DNA of 64,000 nucleotides from Sedimentisphaerales bacterium. Its GTDB lineage: Bacteria > Planctomycetota > Phycisphaerae > Sedimentisphaerales > SM23-30. A model generated the notes under the pieces. The model was not told where the DNA came from and made no database searches. It worked only from the letters and a program-made list of their open reading frames with translations. Of the stretch, positions 44,501-51,126 are shown piece after piece (position 1 is the first letter of the stretch; each line of letters begins with the position of its first letter). Location: contig JANQJS010000022.1 in the NCBI GenBank assembly GCA_028281535.1, positions 62,001-126,000 on the forward strand, given 5' to 3'. Made by a program: the position numbers and the translations under genes.

Positions 44501-46079
44501 GACTACTGGTAGCCCCTTGTACATAGACTCCACGATAATTATTACGAATGACGCACTTACTAATTAGTGGTGACGTTTGTGAACAATGAATACCATAACT
44601 ATCACCATTGATCACAGTGATCCCTGTTAGGATCGATCCATTTCCTTCTGAGCTGTCAAAAGCGACACTGGCAGCACTACCATTCCCATCGATAATCGTA
44701 GCAGCGACTATAGTTGCATTATTTGGATCTATACTGGTAAGTGTTATTGCTTTACCAGCATAGTCAACACTTTCTGCAAAAGTATTTGGGTCTAGAACCA
44801 AGACATCACCAGCTACTGCATTTGTCACAGCCGAAGAAATCGATGGATAGCGGAATCCATTAACAGAATTATTAACAAAACCAATGACCGAAGCACTATC
44901 ATTAACGAGAGGACTCCAGCTCAAGTGCCATTCATCTTTACTACGAAGACCATCACCATCATCATCATCATTCGGGTCATGCTGATTAGGGTCATCATTG
45001 GGCCAATAAGTTAATTCCCATGAATCTGGAATACCATCCTCATCTGCGTCGCCACTCGTGGTCGTTGCTTCACTTGTGTTTCCGTACGCCCCCATATTTA
45101 AAAGACCGCCATTGGGAGATGGCTCATTCGAATAAGCACCAGCTGGATCACCAGCATCAATACAAGGTGAGCCAGAACTTAAATGATAATCGCCATTTGC
45201 AGCATCGACAAATAATGGATCACTGCTAATATTTCCTGTCCCAGCATCGGCATCTTCAATACAGGAATAGGTTGCAGAGCAATTTTTTAAATCATCTGTA
45301 TTGTTCCACAGAATAGAGTTTATTATCGTGCCACAAGGACCATCAATCCCTTGACCATAGTAAGTATTCGTATGATCAACAATGGTACAATTTTCTACTG
45401 TCGTATAGGTTGAGGCTTTGATTCCTGCGGTATAATTATTGGCAATGACGCAATTTATAAGAGTTGATCTTCCCCAGAAATCATAAACACCCATCCCTGA
45501 CGTGACACCGTTATTACTAATTGTACATCTTTTAAGAGTGGGAGATCCATTACTTGACATAAACAGGCCATCCACATTACTGTCTTTAATGACACAGTCT
45601 TCAATTTCAGGCTTACAGGTAATCCACCGAATATAAAATCCCCGCCAATTGTTTCGTATCACACACTTTGTAATTTTGGGTGACGTTTTAAAGCAATAGA
45701 TTCCATACCGATCGGCATTGATGATTGTTAATCCTGTCAAAACAGAGCCAGTGCCTTCAGAGTTACGGAACCATACTCCGGCATGACCACCATCGCCATC
45801 GATAATCGTTGCCGCAACGACCGCAGAGTCATCGGGATCTGTACTCTGAACGGTAATCGCCTTGCCATTATAATCAACATTTTCTGAATAGGTGCCTGCT
45901 TTAACAATGACAGTGTCACCATTTGACGAAGTGTTAATACCATGTTGTATGGTTTTAAACGGACTTAGTTCGGTACCAGCGTTGCTGTCATTCCCAGCCG
46001 GGTCAACATAATATGTTGCGGCATATACCGAATTTACCAGGCAAAATAGAAATATTAAGACAGATGATATTTTTTTCAT
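41553..46079 (-). CDS. Giant secreted parallel beta-helix protein with three helix units and FlgD-Ig-like C terminus, Rhs operon
   Basis: A 1508-residue protein with signal peptide (1-20). Three diverged units start with YYVDPAGNDSNAGTELSPF, NNSVNGFRYPSISSAV and LYVDPSGNDSNAGTGQSPF and continue as right-handed parallel beta-helix repeats (GLTIINADRYGIYC, CVIRNNWRGFYI, PTLKRCTISNNGV). Between units lie Fn3-like and Ca-binding DPNDDDDGDG-type segments. Units 1 and 2 are close to each other, unit 3 is more distant. The last 350 residues hold two FlgD-Ig-like domains (SYEIEWDGKDDNGRYIS). First gene of the Rhs operon; GAAGGA lies before the ATG at 46079. Surface adhesion or polysaccharide contact is plausible but not shown. 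Confidence 0.85.
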   Translation of the reverse strand: MKKISSVLIFLFCLVNSVYAATYYVDPAGNDSNAGTELSPFKTIQHGINTSSNGDTVIVKAGTYSENVDYNGKAITVQSTDPDDSAVVAATIIDGDGGHAGVWFRNSEGTGSVLTGLTIINADRYGIYCFKTSPKITKCVIRNNWRGFYIRWITCKPEIEDCVIKDSNVDGLFMSSNGSPTLKRCTISNNGVTSGMGVYDFWGRSTLINCVIANNYTAGIKASTYTTVENCTIVDHTNTYYGQGIDGPCGTIINSILWNNTDDLKNCSATYSCIEDADAGTGNISSDPLFVDAANGDYHLSSGSPCIDAGDPAGAYSNEPSPNGGLLNMGAYGNTSEATTTSGDADEDGIPDSWELTYWPNDDPNQHDPNDDDDGDGLRSKDEWHLSWSPLVNDSASVIGFVNNSVNGFRYPSISSAVTNAVAGDVLVLDPNTFAESVDYAGKAITLTSIDPNNATIVAATIIDGNGSAASVAFDSSEGNGSILTGITVINGDSYGIHCSQTSPLISKCVIRNNYRGVYVQGATSSPAISDSVVKDSTLDGIYMTGNGAPSITRSTIISNGVTSGNGIDDTSGKSTITNCLVANNATEGIATSSYTTIENCTIVGHTNVSYGRGIKGPCGSISNSIIWGNTDDLLSCTATYSCIEDGDTGTGNISGDPLFVDANNDDYHVGINSPCIDAADPSKSYALEPQPNGVRLNMGAYGNTAEATSANVPWAASNPVPNNGVILQSIHVNLTWDSGVTTTSHDVYLGTNANDVLLADTNSSEFMGNQTANLFDPNTLEPNSVYYWRIDEKNSIGATIAGYVWSFTTQNVLYVDPSGNDSNAGTGQSPFATIQHGIDMAVDNEVVTIAPGTYIENIKFNGKKIVVTSSDPLDDQIVSSTIIQSNSSVSTVTFDLKEDENSVLQGFTITGSGRGIYCHGQSPDWIGASPTIKNCKIVNNNSTGIYLINNTTSPVVSNCEISGNSYGISGSGSSAPQISECLIKNNTYSGIQSTSSAAISVKNCIIVNNGTDGLWLSGSPADTILNCTIANNTGNGILTGYDTRIIKNCILWGNNDDLLGCSATYSCIKDGDTGTGNFTVPDVKFIDLLGGNYHLSYWSQCIDAGDPSSDYSLEPQPNGGRVNVGAYGNTIEAASNVDNDNDGIADSWENLYGLNSNDPNDALTDLDSDGFTNLVEFLFGYDPLALTVDSMKISVEGMNLLQIDPTLNESLSYDFWLNKTTTQLTIDYLEAGTSNVIHQVSQAGFSGINSTSWNGLDANDIIVMPSYYDIKITATNDPNDPNETVAWNSPAGDSVYQLLENIQISQADFDPYANIPYLIEFDLSDWSKVLVAVSEVLEGTVRNFLTTDGRLLKPGHYTFYWNGRVDNGDFFEGDYVTYIGPDTMTPVAAKNGQILVYYDYPDVSVANLVCNAYRILPMYNEVSTIDFDITRTSNVTIDIIDPDGNHFRTLTNSTQLTPGSYEIEWDGKDDNGRYISVEGVYTVKVITQNIYHPTFQPYIEGALSAYR

Positions 46080-46789
46080 AATCGTTCCTTCGCCATACGC
46101 AAAACATGCTTGGTTGAATTTAGACTCTCTAATTATTTTATTATTTATGGTAATTTAGTTAGCTCCCAATAAGTACCTGGAGCTATTAATAGGATTACCT
46201 ATGTTCAATCTATTAAACGCTTATCTTCCCAACGTAATATAAACAACTAGGTGTTACCCTATCACGCTTATTAAACCCGAATGAATTCATCTCGCTTGTT
46301 GATTAAAAATTATACAACAATCTTTAACCCACTTTTCTAAAACACGATTAGATCTATTGTTAAACAGAATCATGTACATCAAGGCTATAGTTATGCTTGT
46401 TATTACCCGCAACCAATCCAACCATTTATTTTGGCTACACGACGCATAGTCCCTGCACGTATATATAGGAAGCGACCGCAATTAGCTAACACAATAGCTA
46501 AACGTTCTAAAGGCAAACCAACGCTTTAATGTAAAATACAATTTCAAAATTATTATGGACGGAACCCGAAATCATCCATACACCCAAAAACTCGGCCTTA
46601 AACCTCCCTTAAGTTTTCGACTTTTGTTTCTATGGTTTTTTATATACAAATTAAAACATATGTCAAGGGGCATTCTATACTTTTTTTAATTTTACAAATT
46701 ATTATGAGAATTAATAAAACTAATAAAATCAGTACTCCAAAGTTGGGGCACAAAAAATTACTACATAAATATAAGCAATTTAGTATTAC
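46080..46789. other. Non-coding right arm of the island
   Basis: 710 bp without a convincing gene. Short frames on both strands look random. It must contain the promoter of the Rhs operon, read leftward. No repeat or RNA gene was recognised. Confidence 0.5.
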
Positions 46790-46966
46790 TTAATTCTTAA
46801 CTACATCAACCAAAGATCTAATAGTTCCCCTAACATGAACCGGTAAACCAGTCCATTGAATAACAATTTCTCTTAAATCAATATCATGTTGAATAATTTC
46901 ATAAATTTTAGTACAAACAGGAGTGCAAACAGCCTCATCGGCCTCTTCTGAGTTATTATTTTCCAC
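46790..46966 (-). CDS. Short ORF of the planctomycete integrase module, next to attR
   Basis: A 58-codon frame from GTG 46966 to TAA 46790-46792. It reads with a protein-like pattern: acidic start, VCTPVCTKIYEIIQ, HDIDLREIVIQWTGLP, and VRGTIRSLVDVVKN. I recall small ORFs with a VCTPVCT segment and a W-x-x-LP-x-x-I-R end lying next to integrases of this type in planctomycetes. The same frame stays open backward through the tRNA copy, so the true start is uncertain. In an excised circle it would lie directly downstream of the integrase on the same strand. Confidence 0.5.
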   Translation of the reverse strand: MENNNSEEADEAVCTPVCTKIYEIIQHDIDLREIVIQWTGLPVHVRGTIRSLVDVVKN

Positions 46967-46976
46967 ACCCTTAATT

Positions 46977-47036
46977 TGGTAGAGCTCCCGCCTTGTAAGC
47001 GGGTGGTCGTCGGTTCGAATCCGACCACTGGCTTTT
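46977..47036 (+). repeat. attR, right 60-bp direct repeat of the tRNA-Thr 3' end
   Basis: Copy of 27117-27176 with one difference (A47027). The 5' half of the tRNA is missing and the base before the repeat differs (T46976 against G27116), so this is not a second tRNA gene but the displaced 3' end of the original one. Confidence 0.88.
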
Positions 47037-47141
47037 CTTTCTTTAGGGGCATATAATCTACAAGTAACGTCACTACTTAATTCATTTTTGTGGCCAAAAA
47101 ATCAAGTAACAAATTAAGTTCACATATAAAATATTCTAATA

Positions 47142-47594
47142 ATGATATTTAAAATCTTAAGAATTAGTTCATTAATTATTATTTGCATCATCATCTATTT
47201 TATAATTGCCAGTTATCAAATATTAGATCCCTGGAACCAATCAAACGAAATAAAACGCTTAAGATCACCCGATGGTATTGCAGATGCTGTTGTTTTACAA
47301 ACGCTCAAGGGGCTGGATAATGATCACTTTTATGGTGTTTATATTGTGCCTAAAGAGGATACCGTAGATTATAATTCGCATCAGACATATTGTATTTGCA
47401 CCGAAATGGGATCAAATTTCGACATCTCATGGAAAAATAGTACTACCGTACAAGTTAATTCCGACAATACAACAATCCTGAAAAATAGAATCACCCCCAT
47501 AATCTCTAAACCAGAATATACGGTAAATATCATTTTTAATAACACATCAATGGCCTCAGACAAAGCTAATAAAAACAATTCCACCAGGGATTAA
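47142..47594 (+). CDS. Small membrane-anchored hypothetical protein
   Basis: A 150-residue protein. Residues 5-28 are a strong membrane helix or signal anchor. The following domain has RLRSPDGIADAVVLQTLKG and a C-terminal part with WKNSTTVQVNSDNTTIL; SPDG-type openings are seen in several uncharacterised exported domains, but I do not recognise a family. It is the first gene to the right of attR and reads away from the island. No clear ribosome site precedes ATG 47142. The Asn/Ser/Lys-rich end looks disordered. Confidence 0.55.
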   Translation: MIFKILRISSLIIICIIIYFIIASYQILDPWNQSNEIKRLRSPDGIADAVVLQTLKGLDNDHFYGVYIVPKEDTVDYNSHQTYCICTEMGSNFDISWKNSTTVQVNSDNTTILKNRITPIISKPEYTVNIIFNNTSMASDKANKNNSTRD

Positions 47595-47630
47595 TCAAGA
47601 TACCATATTGTGAACATCAATAACAGGTAC

Positions 47631-47666
47631 GAAAAAAAAGCAGGATCCTAATTTAAGGACCCTGCT
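47631..47666 (-). terminator. Rho-independent terminator of the Fn3-like repeat gene
   Basis: AGCAGGATCC at 47639-47648 pairs with GGACCCTGCT at 47657-47666 with one mismatch and an 8-base loop. On the minus strand the stem is followed by a run of T (A run 47632-47639 on the plus strand). It lies 27 bp after the stop codon of the gene at 47693-50602. Confidence 0.8.
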
Positions 47667-47692
47667 TATACTTACATAATTTCTTTGGACTA

Positions 47693-50602
47693 TTACAAAC
47701 GGTTCAATTGAATATTGTCTGTATTAATCCAAGATTCACTAGAACTAGAATTTAAGATACGAATACCTAGAAGTTGCCCAATAGCAGAACTACCACCATC
47801 AACAGTAACGGTCATCGTTTTCGTTTGATAATCTTCATCAATTAAAATACTAAATGACTGTGTACCAATTACAGTAGAACCACCGAACAATTCGACTTCC
47901 AATTGACCATTGCCATTGGCTTGACGAGCATCAATGATTAACTGATAGGAACCTGCAGTTATCACATGAGATGTCGTCTGCTCGACAGGGTTATCACAAT
48001 CACATATAAATGATGACTGCAGCCCATCAGAAGGAACGCCATTAAGTATTGATCCAATACCTGAATCAATCGTCGCCACCTGCGACCAGCCTGGAACCGT
48101 GGTAAATCCAATGATTTCATCAGGAGTACTTGGATTTTCAAAGCTAAAGTTATCAACGGCAATAGGTCCACTGAACGGTGGAGCATCGGTGGTTGTACAA
48201 CTAACAGCTGATGCAACGGTTGTGTTACCCAAGCCATCACGAGATTGTGTGGTGTAGCAATATTGCGTGCTTGCAGTTAAGCCGGTATCACTGTAGGTAG
48301 TTGATAATTGCCATGCGCTACTTGTTCCACCCGTATTACCACTGGTTTCAGTAAAGAGATACTCTACAGGAGCACTTGGATCTGTCGCAACCGTTGCGGT
48401 CATGCTGATAGCAGTATCACTGGTTGCTGCTGGAGCATTAGCAAACGTCGCGGGATCAGGCGTCGGTGCAGTTGTATCTGAAGTACCAGAAGTTGTAGCA
48501 CAAGCTGCTACAGATGCTGCAGTGGCATTACCAACAGCATCACGAGATGTAACAGTATAGCAATATTGAGTATTTTCCAGTAATCCAGTATCACTATAAC
48601 TAGTCGATAATTGCCAACTACTATCATCGCCACCAAAGTTGCCAGAAGTTTCATCAAATTTGTATTTAATGATGTTATTCATGACATCGGTTGCTATGGT
48701 AGCGGTCATATCAATTTGACTTGATGAAATGGCGTTCGGTAAAACAGCAAACGTAGCAGGATTCGGTGTTGGAGGAACCTGATCAATCAAGTCAGGAATA
48801 AATGCACAAGTGGGAGCAGACGTATTACCGACATTACCCAATGCATCACGCATCGTAACGGTGTAACAATACTCCGTACCAAATGAAAGAAGCGTATCGA
48901 CATACGTTGTCGATGGCTGCCAGCCACTATCACTACCGCCAGGGTTAAAACTGGTTTCGCCAAAATAATATTCAATCGGGCCAGTAAAATCCGATCCTAA
49001 AACGGCAGTCATTGTCATGCTATTAATTCCCGATGGTACAGGTTCGATAGAAAATTCTGCTGGATTTGGAGTCGGTGGATAGATATCAATCACCCCTTGA
49101 GTCGATCCACAAACAGCTGCAGATGAGCTACCAACGTTCCCCAAGCTATCACGCATCGTAACGGTATAGCAATATTGCGTATCTGGTGTAAGGATAGAAT
49201 CAACATATGTATTTGATATTTGCCATACACTATTGCTTGCACCAGGATTACCAGTTATTTCAGTAAAGAAATATTCCACAGGTGCATTGCTTGTTGAACC
49301 AGGTGTTGCGGTCATTGTTATATCTGACAAACTAATACCAGTTGGTGGAATCAAAAATGTAGCAGGGTTGGGTGTCGGAGGTTGAGGACCACCGAGTGGT
49401 GTTGTAGCACATGAGGCAACTGAAGCTGTTCCTATATTACCAAGACTATCTCGCATTTGAACGGTATAACAATATTGCGTGCTGCTGCTCAAACCAGTAT
49501 CTGAATAAACTTCGCTTGTTTGCCATACACTGCTGGTGGCACCAGGGTTACCACTGGTTTCTGTGAATAAATATTCAACAGGACCCGATTCATCTGTAGC
49601 AACGGTTGCCGTCATCGTGATTTCAGCTGTACTGATAGCAGTTGGAGCTGATGCAAAAGTTGCAGGATTGGGCGTCGGAGCAGCCGTATCAGGCACTCCT
49701 TCAAATACGATAAATGCAACTTGTTCTGTCGTGTGTGCACGCTCGGTATCACCCCATTGATCTTCATCGACAGCAAGATTAATTGTTGTAGGAGTCACGG
49801 GATTGCTGCCATAGAGCAATGCCCAGCTACCATTGCTACCATCCATAGCAATTTGTGTCGCTACAGCTACGCCAGGTGTAGCAAATCCGCTGTATGTGAC
49901 TGAATATGGTGGTGTTTCAGAAACACTTTCAACCACATCACCACTGATCGCGGCAACATAATTAAGCCCTTCAATAGATCCGGCTCCGGCTTCAATGACA
50001 ATATAGCCAAGCAATTCTTCTTCACGAAATTCGATATAATCTTCACCGATCGTTTTACCAATCGTCAAAAATTCATTGTCAGGTAATTTTTTACGAGTTT
50101 CACCACTGCTCCAGAAAGTGCTGGTACGAGCATCATTGTATGTCATGACTTGCCCTAGAACGACAGGCGTTGTATAAACATTTGTAAAATAACTGTCTTC
50201 TCCCAACCAGTCGTATGCAGTATCGGTATCTACAGAATCAAAAAGAGCGGCTTCCATTTTTACGCCATGTTCAGCTAAAGTATACACCCCTTCTTCAACA
50301 ACAATAAATGAAACAGCGATTGGCCCTGGAATGCTTTGGCCTGCGGCATCTACTTTCAATTGAAAACTATTACCAGCGGCGTTTCGCATTCTGACGATAG
50401 CCGGCGCTGAATTTTCATCATAGTGTGGCGTAGCAACAACAACCATATTCGTATATGTTTGAGGCAAAGTCACAGTGCGCCACAGACCTGTGACTCCAGA
50501 TTCCATGCCAGTAAATAATTTAGGGGATGTAGTTTGTGCATTCAGCCCTAACTGAATACTTAAGAGTGCACATAAAATTGATATAATTGAAAAACGTTTC
50601 AT
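47693..50602 (-). CDS. Secreted protein with five Fn3-like repeats and C-terminal jelly-roll-like domain
   Basis: A 969-residue protein. ATG 50602 is chosen because AAAGGA lies upstream and a signal peptide follows (MKRFSIISILCALL, cleavage near residue 22); a longer frame to 50704 has no signal. Residues about 25-310 form an N-terminal domain with VTLPQTYTNMVVVATPHYD that may be H-type-lectin-like. Five tandem repeats of about 95 residues follow, each with PTPNPATF, YLFTETSGNPG-like, TQYCYTV and RD-LGN segments. The end (VDNFSFENP onward) resembles a carbohydrate-binding jelly roll. Role in surface binding is inferred. Confidence 0.75.
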   Translation of the reverse strand: MKRFSIISILCALLSIQLGLNAQTTSPKLFTGMESGVTGLWRTVTLPQTYTNMVVVATPHYDENSAPAIVRMRNAAGNSFQLKVDAAGQSIPGPIAVSFIVVEEGVYTLAEHGVKMEAALFDSVDTDTAYDWLGEDSYFTNVYTTPVVLGQVMTYNDARTSTFWSSGETRKKLPDNEFLTIGKTIGEDYIEFREEELLGYIVIEAGAGSIEGLNYVAAISGDVVESVSETPPYSVTYSGFATPGVAVATQIAMDGSNGSWALLYGSNPVTPTTINLAVDEDQWGDTERAHTTEQVAFIVFEGVPDTAAPTPNPATFASAPTAISTAEITMTATVATDESGPVEYLFTETSGNPGATSSVWQTSEVYSDTGLSSSTQYCYTVQMRDSLGNIGTASVASCATTPLGGPQPPTPNPATFLIPPTGISLSDITMTATPGSTSNAPVEYFFTEITGNPGASNSVWQISNTYVDSILTPDTQYCYTVTMRDSLGNVGSSSAAVCGSTQGVIDIYPPTPNPAEFSIEPVPSGINSMTMTAVLGSDFTGPIEYYFGETSFNPGGSDSGWQPSTTYVDTLLSFGTEYCYTVTMRDALGNVGNTSAPTCAFIPDLIDQVPPTPNPATFAVLPNAISSSQIDMTATIATDVMNNIIKYKFDETSGNFGGDDSSWQLSTSYSDTGLLENTQYCYTVTSRDAVGNATAASVAACATTSGTSDTTAPTPDPATFANAPAATSDTAISMTATVATDPSAPVEYLFTETSGNTGGTSSAWQLSTTYSDTGLTASTQYCYTTQSRDGLGNTTVASAVSCTTTDAPPFSGPIAVDNFSFENPSTPDEIIGFTTVPGWSQVATIDSGIGSILNGVPSDGLQSSFICDCDNPVEQTTSHVITAGSYQLIIDARQANGNGQLEVELFGGSTVIGTQSFSILIDEDYQTKTMTVTVDGGSSAIGQLLGIRILNSSSSESWINTDNIQLNRL

Positions 50603-51126
50603 GTTATAGATTTCCTTTCTCAGTAATTTGTGTTCTCCAATTTTAGAATGCGCGCGGCATTCTCTTACTTTTGGCTTACCTCTTTCAAGGTAAAATAATA
50701 TCACTTAAAGAAGTGAGGTGGACCATATCCCTCCTTTCTGAAACCCTTCCATCAGAAAAAAAGTTACACATTAATTTTTATACACAGGCGCCTACGGTAA
50801 CCTGAATCACGATATAGGCGCGCACATTCTCCAATTACACGCAGCGAACACACTCCACTGAAGTACTCATGGCATGAATTGCCCAAAATGGGTGCAAAAC
50901 ATCACCACTACGGTAAGTTTTCATATTTTGTTTGAGATAAAGATAGGAACCCAAACACTCATGTGTTGAATACACGAGCATACCCATATCCAAGACATAT
51001 ATAATAAGGGATTTACCTAAAAAGTCAATAGTTTTTCTATTAATTAATCGTTAGAACCCATTGAGCATTTTATGTGGATCTCGACTGATTCTTTTGAAAA
51101 GATATCAACAAGAGGCTTTGCCAAAT
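50603..51126. other. Intergenic region between two secreted-protein genes
   Basis: 524 bp on the upstream side of the Fn3-like repeat gene. An imperfect hairpin (TTTCTGA at about 50733 with TCAGAAA at about 50750) lies inside. No gene or RNA is recognised; it probably holds the leftward promoter. Confidence 0.4.

Larger units (their letters stand above)
27117..47036. mobile_element. Genomic island integrated in tRNA-Thr
   Basis: A tyrosine integrase gene lies directly after tRNA-Thr and the 3' 57 bases of the tRNA are repeated at 46977-47033 without the 5' half. The 60-bp direct repeats therefore mark attL and attR of an island of about 19.9 kb. Cargo: integrase, an iron-type ABC transporter operon with a ChrB-like gene and a secreted propeller, and an Rhs toxin operon. 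No conjugation, replication or phage structural genes are seen, so it is an integrative island without visible transfer genes. Confidence 0.85.

Noticed and set aside
46287..46481. Minus-strand frame of 64 codons in the right arm of the island
   Set aside because: No ribosome site, no family resemblance, AT-rich composition typical of random frames. A second frame here is broken by a stop.
46977..47036. Second tRNA-Thr gene
   Set aside because: The 5' acceptor arm and most of the D arm are missing and the acceptor stem carries A47027. It is attR only.
46873..47073. Minus-strand frame of 66 codons with GFEPTTTRLQGG across attR
   Set aside because: This is the common antisense reading of a tRNA 3' part and crosses the island boundary. 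Not a gene.
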